DNA of 53,732 bases from an uncultured Clostridium sp. Its GTDB lineage: Bacteria; Bacillota; Clostridia; Peptostreptococcales; Peptostreptococcaceae. The position numbers and the translations under genes are program-made. Shown here piece by piece: positions 1-8,349 of the stretch (positions are counted from its first letter, which is position 1; every line of letters begins with the position of its first letter). Location of the stretch: NCBI GenBank assembly GCA_945871955.1, contig CAMBXR010000011.1, positions 1 to 53,732 of the forward strand, in the 5' to 3' direction. The notes under the pieces are model-generated. The model was not told the DNA's origin, did no database searches, and saw nothing but the letters and a program-made list of their open reading frames with translations.

Positions 1-251
1 ATATCTGCTTTTAATAATAAAAGTGGTATTGCAACTGGTACTACATATGACCAAACTGAATCGTACACACTACTTTCTGTAGGTATTATTTTTAAATTTG
101 CAAATATTATTGCTCCTAATAAAGCTATAATTGCACCTGTTACTTTAGATGCCCATTTGTATTTTTGTTCTAAGACTATACTTATAGCCGACCAAACTAC
201 TAAGAATGTCCATAACATCCATGTATTATCACTACTTATTAATGAATTCAT
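1..251 (-). CDS. DUF819-family membrane protein, N-terminal part only
   Basis: The reverse strand opens with ATG at 251, seven bases after GGAGG, and reads without a stop to the window edge (83 codons). The product starts MNSLISSDNTWMLW and shows alternating hydrophobic segments, a KYKWASKVTGA loop and a second hydrophobic stretch ending LLLLKAD. This resembles the N terminus of DUF819 (YjcL-like) multi-pass integral membrane proteins, whose substrate is unknown. The 3' end lies outside the window. It is transcribed in the same direction as the MATE gene upstream but is separated from it by a strong hairpin terminator, so it is probably a separate unit. Family assignment is from recognition of the N terminus only. 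Confidence 0.6.
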   Translation of the reverse strand, partial: MNSLISSDNTWMLWTFLVVWSAISIVLEQKYKWASKVTGAIIALLGAIIFANLKIIPTESSVYDSVWSYVVPVAIPLLLLKAD

Positions 252-360
252 ATTATTTCCTCCTATTTATATCTTAACCAAAATAGATTTTATCATATAT
301 AATATATCTCATCACAGAACCACTTACCCTACTTTTTCAGTATATAGTGGTCTATAAAAT

Positions 361-396
361 AAAAACAGGATATCAAAAGTGATATCCTGTTTTTAT
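361..396 (-). terminator. Rho-independent terminator of the marR-MATE operon
   Basis: A perfect stem AAAACAGGATATCA / TGATATCCTGTTTT with a four-base loop is flanked by A and T runs on both sides. It lies just past the MATE stop codon on the minus strand and could work in both directions. Confidence 0.85.
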
Positions 397-412
397 TTGA
401 CATAATTTAGTT

Positions 413-1783
413 TTAAACTACATTTTCTACATCTTCAACTTCATTTCTATGAGATTTAACTTCTTTACGAACTACTAAAAATGTTACTACACAAGAAATT
501 ACATCTGCTGTTGGTTGAGCGAACCAAACACCATTTAAACCTAAGAATTTTGGTAAAATAAGCATCATAGGAACTAATAAAAGTACCTGTCTAAGTAAAC
601 TTAAGAACATTGCTTGCTTAGCATTACCAATTGATTGAATATAGTTTGCACCAATCATAGACATACCTATTAAAGGCATCATAGATAAATATTTTCTTAT
701 TCCATCTACTGATATAGCTACAAGATTTGCATCTCTATTAAACATACTTACTAATGCCTGTGGATGTAATTGGACAACAAGCCAACCTATAGTTAATCCT
801 ACAGTAGCAGCTATTGTAGCCAATTTAAGAGTTTTTTCAACTCTATCATACTTTTTAGATCCATAGTTAAATCCAATTATAGGTTGAGCTCCTTGACTTA
901 TACCTATTATGGGCATTCCTACCATGGTTATTATAGAGTTTATAGTAGCCATAGCACCTATAGCTAAATCTCCTCCATGAGTTCTAAGGGCATTATTACA
1001 TATTACTTGAACACAACTTGCTGCAAATTGCATAGCAAATGGAGCAGATCCTATTGCGGCTATTGCCATTACTAAGGATTTGTCTAATTTTAAATTATTT
1101 TTATGCAATTTTAAGTTTGACTTTCCTTTTGTATAATAAGTAAAGCCCCAAATAGCAGTTATACACTGAGATATAATAGTTGCAAATGCAGCACCTCTTA
1201 TTCCCATGTTTAACACAAAAATAAATATAGCATCTAAGATTATATTTAAGACACATCCTACAACCATTATTGTTGCAGAAAGTCTTGGATTACCATCACC
1301 TCTAATAGTACTATTAAAAATAAATCCTATTAAGTTAAATACTGTTCCTAGTAATACTACATTAATATATGCTTTTGCATATACTAAACTATCTGCACTA
1401 GCTCCAAATAATTGAAGTATTTGATCCCCAAATATTAATCCAGTTATCATTATTGTTAATCCAACTATTAAAGCTAGAGTAATTGCATTTCCTAGAAATC
1501 TTTCTGCTTCGTCTTTTTTTCCTTGTCCTAATTTAATAGAAATATTAGTTGCAGTACCTACACCTATAAGCATACCAAATGCCAGCATTATAGTCATTAT
1601 AGGCATTGTAACACCTAAACCAGTTATGGCAAGTGGCCCAACTCCTGGCATATTACCTATAAATATCCTATCTACTACATTGTATAATCCATTTACCATC
1701 ATACCAATTATCGCTGGTAAAGAGTATTTTACTAGTAATTTTCCTATAGATTCTGTACCTAAAACTTGTTGATTATTACTCAT
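413..1783 (-). CDS. MATE-family multidrug/sodium efflux transporter
   Basis: This 456-residue protein has about 12 hydrophobic segments and the MATE/NorM layout: an N-terminal half beginning with LGTESIGKLLVKYSLPAIIG and GLYNVVDRIFIG, then a second half containing a GISQGAQPIIGFNYG loop. Family members export cationic drugs or metabolites using a sodium or proton gradient. The length is typical. The ATG sits inside the last codons of the upstream MarR gene (8-base overlap), which suggests translational coupling, and the pair forms a regulator-pump operon. The inducing compound cannot be read from the sequence. Confidence 0.93.
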   Translation of the reverse strand: MSNNQQVLGTESIGKLLVKYSLPAIIGMMVNGLYNVVDRIFIGNMPGVGPLAITGLGVTMPIMTIMLAFGMLIGVGTATNISIKLGQGKKDEAERFLGNAITLALIVGLTIMITGLIFGDQILQLFGASADSLVYAKAYINVVLLGTVFNLIGFIFNSTIRGDGNPRLSATIMVVGCVLNIILDAIFIFVLNMGIRGAAFATIISQCITAIWGFTYYTKGKSNLKLHKNNLKLDKSLVMAIAAIGSAPFAMQFAASCVQVICNNALRTHGGDLAIGAMATINSIITMVGMPIIGISQGAQPIIGFNYGSKKYDRVEKTLKLATIAATVGLTIGWLVVQLHPQALVSMFNRDANLVAISVDGIRKYLSMMPLIGMSMIGANYIQSIGNAKQAMFLSLLRQVLLLVPMMLILPKFLGLNGVWFAQPTADVISCVVTFLVVRKEVKSHRNEVEDVENVV

Positions 1784-2225
1784 GAACTCCTCCTATTTTT
1801 TTATTTTTATTTATGCATATTTTTTTTAATATATTAATTAATGTGTCTCTTTCTTCTTCTGTAATATTTTCTGTTAAAATACTTTCCCATTCTTGTAGTA
1901 CATTGCATACATCATCTTGTTTTTCTTTTGATTTATCAGTTAAGAATATTTTATAAGCTCTTTTATCATGTTCATCTTTTAACCTAATTATAAAGCCTTC
2001 TTTTTCTAGTTTTTTTATTGACCTAGCAGTAGTGCCTTTATCTATATTTAACTTTTCAGTTAACTCTTCTTGGCTTATACCATCTTGTCTATATAATTGA
2101 AGCAAAAACAACATTTGACCATAACCCATATCGTGCTGTGTAAGTCCTTTGCTTATAAATGCTCTTCCTTTTCTATAAATTTGTGATATATACTTACCAA
2201 TTGGTTCTTTTATGTTGTTATTCAT
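1776..2225 (-). CDS. MarR-family transcriptional regulator
   Basis: The 149-residue product has the MarR winged-helix layout. Residues about 50-75 read GISQEELTEKLNIDKGTTAR, the typical recognition-helix region, followed by a wing containing RLKDEHDKRAYKIFLT, where the DxRxxxxxLT pattern is diagnostic. The start is ATG at 2225 behind GGAGG. It overlaps the MATE gene by 8 bases and probably represses the pair. An imperfect palindrome overlaps the -35 box of the promoter just upstream, the usual arrangement for MarR autorepression. The ligand is unknown. Confidence 0.92.
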   Translation of the reverse strand: MNNNIKEPIGKYISQIYRKGRAFISKGLTQHDMGYGQMLFLLQLYRQDGISQEELTEKLNIDKGTTARSIKKLEKEGFIIRLKDEHDKRAYKIFLTDKSKEKQDDVCNVLQEWESILTENITEEERDTLINILKKICINKNKKIGGVHE

Positions 2226-2290
2226 ATTGCCTCCTTAGTATGACTCATTATGAACTATGTGTATATAATTTAAAAAATTGCACATGAAAT

Positions 2291-2321
2291 ATTATATAAT
2301 GGTTTAGTTGTATATGCAACT
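2291..2321 (-). promoter_or_regulatory. marR-MATE promoter with candidate MarR operator
   Basis: On the minus strand TTGCAT (2319-2314) and TATAAT (2296-2291) are separated by 17 bases. A 16-base near-palindrome, AGTTGTATATGCAACT at 2306-2321, overlaps the -35 box. Binding of the MarR protein here is inferred from position and symmetry. Confidence 0.6.
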
Positions 2322-2426
2322 TTTTTATATTATTTTGTAGTATAAAAATATTTTTGATTTATAATTATAAAGCATACAAATTAAAGAAAAGTGTATGTTT
2401 TATGACACTATGATTTTATGTGGTTA

Positions 2427-2455
2427 TTGTTTATAATTTATATCTTATTTATAAT
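2427..2455 (+). promoter_or_regulatory. Candidate promoter for the ABC transporter operon
   Basis: TTGTTT, 17 bases, TATAAT, lying about 80 bases before the ABC ATPase start. The rest of the 2226-2536 divergent gap is AT-rich without another clear element. Confidence 0.45.
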
Positions 2456-2536
2456 AGATATTGTATTATTAAACAAAATGTCCATTTAATAAAATGACGT
2501 CTATAAATTGCATAAGAAGTGAAGGGAGTGAGATTG

Positions 2537-3238
2537 ATGTCATACATAAGAGTTGTTGATGAATACAAAAGATATAAAATAGGTGAAAATACAGTAGTAG
2601 CCAACAATGGAATAAACTTTTCCATTGAAAAGGGTGAGTTTGTTATTATTTTAGGACCAAGTGGAGCAGGAAAATCCACAGTATTAAATATACTTGGTGG
2701 GATGGATACTTGTGATGAAGGAAAAATAATAATTGATAATATGGATATAGCTAAATTTAATAACAAAGAACTTACTAAATATAGAAGACATGATGTGGGG
2801 TTTGTATTTCAATTTTATAATTTAGTACAAAATTTAACGGCTAGAGAAAATGTGGAGTTGGCTACACAAATTACAAAAAATGCTTTAGATGTGGATAAAA
2901 CTTTAGAACTAGTTGGTCTAGGTCATAGAAAGGACAATTTCCCAGCGCAGTTATCGGGAGGAGAGCAACAAAGGGTTTCTATAGCAAGGGCAATAGCTAA
3001 GAATCCTAAGATGTTACTTTGTGATGAGCCAACGGGAGCCCTTGACTATCAAACGGGAAAACAAATTCTAAAAACTTTAAAAGATACATGTAAAAATACG
3101 GGAACTACGGTTATAGTTATAACTCATAACTCTGCCATTGCTCCAATTGCCGATAGGGTGATTAGAATAAATGATGCAAAAGTTAGAAGTATTGAAATAA
3201 ATGAAAATCCACTTCCTATTGAAGATGTAGAGTGGTAG
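2537..3238 (+). CDS. ABC transporter ATP-binding protein (MacB/LolD-like)
   Basis: The ATPase has Walker A GPSGAGKST, Q-loop FVFQFYNL, signature LSGGEQQR and Walker B MLLCDEPTGALD. The GEQQR signature and EPTGALD form match the LolD/MacB/FtsE branch that partners with FtsX-type permeases. I start it at ATG 2537, eight bases after AGGGAG; an in-frame GTG at 2519 would lie before that ribosome site. The protein is then 233 residues, normal for the family. The next gene is its permease, 11 bases downstream. The pair probably acts as an envelope transporter or mechanotransmitter rather than a nutrient importer, since no binding protein is present. Confidence 0.92.
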   Translation: MSYIRVVDEYKRYKIGENTVVANNGINFSIEKGEFVIILGPSGAGKSTVLNILGGMDTCDEGKIIIDNMDIAKFNNKELTKYRRHDVGFVFQFYNLVQNLTARENVELATQITKNALDVDKTLELVGLGHRKDNFPAQLSGGEQQRVSIARAIAKNPKMLLCDEPTGALDYQTGKQILKTLKDTCKNTGTTVIVITHNSAIAPIADRVIRINDAKVRSIEINENPLPIEDVEW

Positions 3239-3249
3239 AGGGAGTTAGT

Positions 3250-6200
3250 ATGCAAGATAGAGCATATAATAAATCGATAAAAAGAGAAATCTTATCATCA
3301 AAAGCAAGATTTGCATCTATATTAGCAATTATTTTTCTAGGAGTTGCTTTTTACTCTGGAATTAAATCATCTGGTCCTGATATTAAAGCATCTGTAAATG
3401 AATTTTATAAAAGTAATAATCTTATGGATAGTAAAATAGTATCAAGCTTAGGTTTAACTGAAGAAGATTTAAAACTTCTTGAAAATAACGACAAAATACT
3501 AGGTTATTATGGGTCACATAGTGTAGATGCCAATCTTACAAATATAAATAGTGTAGTAAGATTTATCGAATATAATCCAAAAGAAGATATGAACCTACTA
3601 GAAGTTGTCGAGGGGAGATTACCAGAAAATAGTGGTGAAATAGCTTTAGATGAAAAAGCTCTAGAAATTGATAAGAATTTAAAAATTGGCGATAAATATA
3701 CCATAGAATGTGATAAAGATACAATAAAATCCTTTAAAAAAGAAACTTATAAAATAGTGGGCTTTGTAAAAAGTCCCATGTATATAGATAAGGAATCTAG
3801 AGGTACTACTTCTGTTGGAAAAGGTAGTGTAGATTATTTTGCAGTTTTAAATCACAAAGATATTTCTATGGATGTTTATACTGAAATTTATATAAGCTTT
3901 AAAAACCTGCAAAATATAGATACTTATGGCGATGAATATAAAGAAAAGATGGAAGAAAATATAACTTATCTTGAAAATTTATATTCAAAAAGACAAGTAG
4001 AAAGAGTTGAAGAGATAAAATCTGATGCTCAAAAAGAACTTGATAAGGCCTATAAAGAAGTTGAAGAAGGAGCAAGAGAACTTTTAAAAGGTGAAGAAGA
4101 ATTAAAAGATGGTAAAGAAGAACTGAAAAAAGGTAAGGCAGAATATGAAGATAGTTTAGTTAAATTTAATCAAGGTATTAAAGATGGAGAAGTTAAACTT
4201 GTTAGTGGTGAAAAGCAGTTAAAAGAAGCTCAAAAAGAAATAGATGATAAGTTAAAAGAAATAAATTTAGGTCAAAATCAACTACAAGATGCAAAGTATC
4301 AGTTAGATAAAGCAAAAGAAAACTTCTTAAGCCAAAATATAAATCCTGAAAAAGATACAAGTCAATATGAAGAACAGATAAAAAATCTTACTACTTTACA
4401 AAATACTTATGACTTACTTTATAAAGATATAAATAATACTGTTAATAATACTAAAGAAGGAGATGAAATTCCAAGTGAAAAAATTCAGTACTGGAAAAGT
4501 ATAATTTCCAATAAAAATCTTGGCCTTACAGATTTACAACCATTAGTAGATCAATTGGAACAAAATCCTTCTAATAAAACTTTGGCACAAAGTATATCAA
4601 AAAATATAGAAGCTGCCAGCAATACTGTATCTGAGAATAAGTCTAATTTACAAATTTTAGTAAGCGGAATTAAAGAATATCAAAGTGGTAAAGCTGAATA
4701 TGAAAAACAGTTAAAGACTCTTAATAATGGTAAAAAACAGCTTGAGAAAGCACAATCTAAAATAGATAAATCAAAAAAAGAACTTGAACAAGGAAAGATA
4801 GAATTAGAAAAGTCTAAAAAAGAAGGACAAGCTAAGTTAGATGATGCCAAAAAAGAGATTGAATTAGCAGAGGAAGAAATTGCAGATGGTGAGAAGGAAA
4901 TAGAAAAAAATAAGAAAAAACTTCAAGATGCCAAAGAAGAAATAGATGATGAACAAGAAAAGCTAAATAAAATGGAAGAAGCTAAATACTATTTCTTTGA
5001 TAGAACTGATAACTTTGGATATTCTGGAGTAGGTGATGCAATCAATAGTTTAGATAAAATAGCATCAGTATTTCCTGTATTTTTCTTCTTAGTTGCCATA
5101 ATGATTTGTTTAACAACAATGACTAGAATGGTGGAAGAAAATAGAACAGAAATAGGAACTCTAAAAGCTTTAGGATATTCAAATTTAGAAATATCTAAAA
5201 AGTTTGTAGTATATGCATCGCTGGCTAGTATTTCTGGAAGTATTTTAGGTATATTAGTTGGAAGTACATCACTACCTATAATAATTAATTTTGCATATAG
5301 CAGCGCATATAACTTGCCAAAACTTATTGTGAAATTCTATCCATCATTTACCATACAATCAATAGTGCTATCAATTTTATGTACAGTGGGAGCTTCATTA
5401 TTTGTTTTAAATGTGGATCTTAGAAGTAACCCATCAGAAATGATGAGACCTAAAGCTCCAAAAGTAGGTAAAAAGATTTTATTAGAAAGAATTACTTTTT
5501 TATGGAGAAGATTAAACTTTAATCAAAAAGTTACTTTAAGAAATATATTTAGATATAAACAACGTATGATAATGACAGTTTTAGGCATAGCTGGATGTAT
5601 GGCCATGTTAGTTACTGGATTTAATCTTCAAGCATCAAATAAAGCAACTTTAAATAATCAATTTAAAAAATTATGGAACTATGAAGCTATGGTAGTTTTT
5701 GATGAAGATGCTAGTAAAAAAGACGATGAGGATTATAATGAAGTTTTAAAAAGCATAAAAGAATACGATAGTAATATAAATATGCGTCAAGAGTCTGTAA
5801 CTTTCAACAAAGAAAATATGAATAAGCAGACAGCAATGCTATATGTACCTGAGAATACAGAAGACTTCGGTAAATTTGTATTATTAAACAATAGAAAGAG
5901 TGAAGAAGTTTATAAAATATCTAATGATGGAGTTATTATAACTGAAAAATTAGCAAATTTATTAGGTGCATCAGAAGGCAGTACAATAACTATGAGAGAT
6001 GGAGATAACAATATATACAATATTAAAGTAGATCATATAGTTGAAAACTACTTTAGTCATTTTATTTATATGTCGCCATCTTATTATGAAAAAATAACTA
6101 AAAAGAAAGTAGTGTATAATGCACAGCTATTAAAATTAAATTCTAATGATAAGAATGAAGAAGAAATATCAACTAAATTAATAAATTGTGACAAAGTAAT

Positions 6201-6657
6201 AAACGTGACTTTAACTTCAAAAACTTTAAATACAAGTGAAGAGTCCACAGCCAGCTTAAATATAATTATGCTAGTTTTAATTTTTGCATCAGGATGTTTA
6301 GCATTTGTAGTATTATACAACCTGAACAATATAAATGTATCGGAGAGAATAAGAGAGTTATCAACAATAAAAGTACTAGGATTTTATGACAATGAAGTTA
6401 CCATGTATATCTTAAGAGAAAATGTAATATTGACGTTACTAGGGATATTTGTAGGTTCATTTATGGGAAAAATCCTTTATACATTTATTATAAAAACAGC
6501 AGAACTGGATACTATGATGATGATGCCTAATATATATATGACAAGTTATATGTATTCTGCATTAATAACAGTATTATTCTCGCTGATAGTTATGATTATG
6601 ATGCATTTAAAACTGAAAAAAGTTAATATGATAGATGCATTAAAATCTAATGAGTAA
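3250..6657 (+). CDS. Giant FtsX/MacB-like ABC permease with long coiled coil
   Basis: The start is ATG 3250, just after GAGGGAG; an in-frame GTG at 3232 overlaps the ATPase stop. The 1135-residue product has one membrane segment near residues 22-42, an extracellular region, then a very charged heptad-rich stretch from about 250 to 590 full of KKELE/GKxEL units that should form a long coiled coil. An FtsX domain follows (four membrane segments, with VEENRTEIGTLKALGYSN between them), then a second extracellular domain and a second FtsX domain ending HLKLKKVNMIDALKSNE. Two FtsX modules in one chain mean it can serve as the full permease for the ATPase upstream. The substrate is unknown; peptide resistance or envelope remodelling is a guess. 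Confidence 0.88.
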   Translation: MQDRAYNKSIKREILSSKARFASILAIIFLGVAFYSGIKSSGPDIKASVNEFYKSNNLMDSKIVSSLGLTEEDLKLLENNDKILGYYGSHSVDANLTNINSVVRFIEYNPKEDMNLLEVVEGRLPENSGEIALDEKALEIDKNLKIGDKYTIECDKDTIKSFKKETYKIVGFVKSPMYIDKESRGTTSVGKGSVDYFAVLNHKDISMDVYTEIYISFKNLQNIDTYGDEYKEKMEENITYLENLYSKRQVERVEEIKSDAQKELDKAYKEVEEGARELLKGEEELKDGKEELKKGKAEYEDSLVKFNQGIKDGEVKLVSGEKQLKEAQKEIDDKLKEINLGQNQLQDAKYQLDKAKENFLSQNINPEKDTSQYEEQIKNLTTLQNTYDLLYKDINNTVNNTKEGDEIPSEKIQYWKSIISNKNLGLTDLQPLVDQLEQNPSNKTLAQSISKNIEAASNTVSENKSNLQILVSGIKEYQSGKAEYEKQLKTLNNGKKQLEKAQSKIDKSKKELEQGKIELEKSKKEGQAKLDDAKKEIELAEEEIADGEKEIEKNKKKLQDAKEEIDDEQEKLNKMEEAKYYFFDRTDNFGYSGVGDAINSLDKIASVFPVFFFLVAIMICLTTMTRMVEENRTEIGTLKALGYSNLEISKKFVVYASLASISGSILGILVGSTSLPIIINFAYSSAYNLPKLIVKFYPSFTIQSIVLSILCTVGASLFVLNVDLRSNPSEMMRPKAPKVGKKILLERITFLWRRLNFNQKVTLRNIFRYKQRMIMTVLGIAGCMAMLVTGFNLQASNKATLNNQFKKLWNYEAMVVFDEDASKKDDEDYNEVLKSIKEYDSNINMRQESVTFNKENMNKQTAMLYVPENTEDFGKFVLLNNRKSEEVYKISNDGVIITEKLANLLGASEGSTITMRDGDNNIYNIKVDHIVENYFSHFIYMSPSYYEKITKKKVVYNAQLLKLNSNDKNEEEISTKLINCDKVINVTLTSKTLNTSEESTASLNIIMLVLIFASGCLAFVVLYNLNNINVSERIRELSTIKVLGFYDNEVTMYILRENVILTLLGIFVGSFMGKILYTFIIKTAELDTMMMMPNIYMTSYMYSALITVLFSLIVMIMMHLKLKKVNMIDALKSNE

Positions 6658-6681
6658 TTGATTTATAAAAAATAGTCTATT

Positions 6682-6715
6682 AAAAAGGGCATTACATTTT
6701 GTAATGTCCTTTTTA
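6682..6715 (+). terminator. Terminator of the ABC operon
   Basis: Stem AAAAAGGGCATTACA / TGTAATGTCCTTTTT, one G-U pair, followed by a T run. Confidence 0.85.
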
Positions 6716-6811
6716 AATGTTAAATTTAGGATTATATATTTAAATATTTACAAATCTAATAAAATTGATAAAATTATTATAGAAAGAATTTAGCAATTAA
6801 AGGGGAATAAA

Positions 6812-8203
6812 ATGAAGCGTTTTAATGAAACCTATGGAAAAAGAAAATTTATAAGTAGAAATGAATGGGCCGATACATATAAAGCTATTCATGCTCAAAG
6901 TGAAGAAAAAGTAATAGTAAAACTTCTTGTTAATAAAAGCGATGATGAGAAATATATAAATAATTTATCAAAAGAAGTGTCAATACTTAAAGATATAAAA
7001 AATGATAATTTAATTCATATAAATGATATGTTTCAATATAGTGCATGTGGAAAAACTTATTATTATATAGAAAGTGAATATTTTAAAGCAATTACTTTAG
7101 AAGAAAGAATAAAACACGAGCAATTCTCAAGTAGAGAAGCAGTTAAAATAGTAGAGGAATTATCAGAAGTTATAAAGGAACTTCATAATAGAAAATTATT
7201 ATTTGATATATTAAGTATTGAAAATATTTTTATAAATTCTAAAAATGTAGTGAAAATAGATGCGTTATCTTATTTGGAAAAGAAAAATTTTGATGTAAAT
7301 ATTGAAGAACATGAAGAAACATTTAATCCACATAAGGATATTTATGCTTTAGGTGTAATTTTATATAGCTTATTAAGTGGAGAAATTGTTTTTGAAAAAG
7401 AAAAATACAAAAAATATGTAGACAATGAAAATTTATTACGCATTATAGAAAAAGCAACTAATAAAGACTTAGAAGAAAAATATACTAGTGTAGACAGATT
7501 AATAATAGATCTTAAATCATACTTATCATGTGGTCAAATAAAAGAGGATGATTATGACTTAGAAGATAAAGTTTTACCTAAACCAAATAAGAAAAAGAAT
7601 AAACTTGGAAAAAGTCTAGGTATTTGTGCAACACTAGCAATGATTGCTGGCGCTGGTGTATATGCTTATGATTTATTAGAAAAAAATAATTTAGAATCAG
7701 AAAACAATAATACAAAATTAGAAGAAACTATTAAAGTTGATGAAGAGATGAATAAAAAAGAAGATACTACAAATGAAAAAGAAGATGCTAAAGTAGAAGA
7801 AAATAAGGAAGAAACTGTTGAAAAGAAAAAAGAAGATAAGAAAACTAACTCTTTTAATCAAACAAGTAGTAAAAATGAAAGTGAAACAGATTCTTCAACT
7901 AATAGCAACTCTAATAATAGTAATTCTAATCAAGATAAGGATACAAATAATAGACCAAATAGTAATAATACAAGTAAACCTAATAATACAAATAAGCCAA
8001 GCGGTAATACGAATAAACCAAATAGTAATCAAAGTAAACCAGATAATAACCAAAGTTCAGGAAATACAACAACAAAACCTAATGAAGGAAATAATAATAG
8101 TGGTGTAGAGCAAGCTCCTGAAGTTACTCCTAACCCAGATAATTCAAACAATGACAATGATACACCTGTAGAAACGCCTGATATAGAAGTAGAAAGTGAA
8201 TAA
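6812..8203 (+). CDS. Membrane-anchored kinase-fold protein, probable pseudokinase, Asn/Thr-rich tail
   Basis: Residues 1-240 follow the Ser/Thr kinase fold: a VIVK strand with Lys37 at the ATP-lysine position, KEVSILKDI helix C, a YYYIESEYF hinge region, ENIFI after the catalytic loop, and DIYALGVILYSLLSG of helix F. Key catalytic parts are missing: no glycine loop (FISRNEWADTYKA), the HRD Asp position reads F-D-I (131-133), DFG is D-A-L (150-152), and the activation segment is very short. A membrane segment spans about 266-286, followed by a roughly 175-residue Asn/Ser/Thr/Lys-rich low-complexity exterior tail. The protein lacks PASTA domains. A paralogue follows. I infer an inactive or atypical signalling scaffold; the function is unknown. 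Confidence 0.75.
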   Translation: MKRFNETYGKRKFISRNEWADTYKAIHAQSEEKVIVKLLVNKSDDEKYINNLSKEVSILKDIKNDNLIHINDMFQYSACGKTYYYIESEYFKAITLEERIKHEQFSSREAVKIVEELSEVIKELHNRKLLFDILSIENIFINSKNVVKIDALSYLEKKNFDVNIEEHEETFNPHKDIYALGVILYSLLSGEIVFEKEKYKKYVDNENLLRIIEKATNKDLEEKYTSVDRLIIDLKSYLSCGQIKEDDYDLEDKVLPKPNKKKNKLGKSLGICATLAMIAGAGVYAYDLLEKNNLESENNNTKLEETIKVDEEMNKKEDTTNEKEDAKVEENKEETVEKKKEDKKTNSFNQTSSKNESETDSSTNSNSNNSNSNQDKDTNNRPNSNNTSKPNNTNKPSGNTNKPNSNQSKPDNNQSSGNTTTKPNEGNNNSGVEQAPEVTPNPDNSNNDNDTPVETPDIEVESE

Positions 8204-8223
8204 AAATTAAATTAAATATATTT

Positions 8224-8262
8224 AAAGCATATTATTAAATAAGACTAATAATATGCTTTTTA
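8224..8262 (+). terminator. Terminator between the two kinase-like genes
   Basis: AAAGCATATTATTA / TAATAATATGCTTTTT, 14-bp stem with U tract. It indicates that the two paralogues are separate transcription units. Confidence 0.85.
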
Positions 8263-8349
8263 AAATATAAAGTATTTATTTTATAGTTGAAAAATACTTT
8301 ATATTAATCTAATATTTTAATATAAATAATTAGTAAAGAGGCGAAGTTA

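Noticed and set aside
7818-8108. Plus-strand frame of 96 codons inside the first kinase-like gene
   Set aside because: Out-of-frame reading of the Asn/Lys-rich tail; low complexity and no initiation signal.
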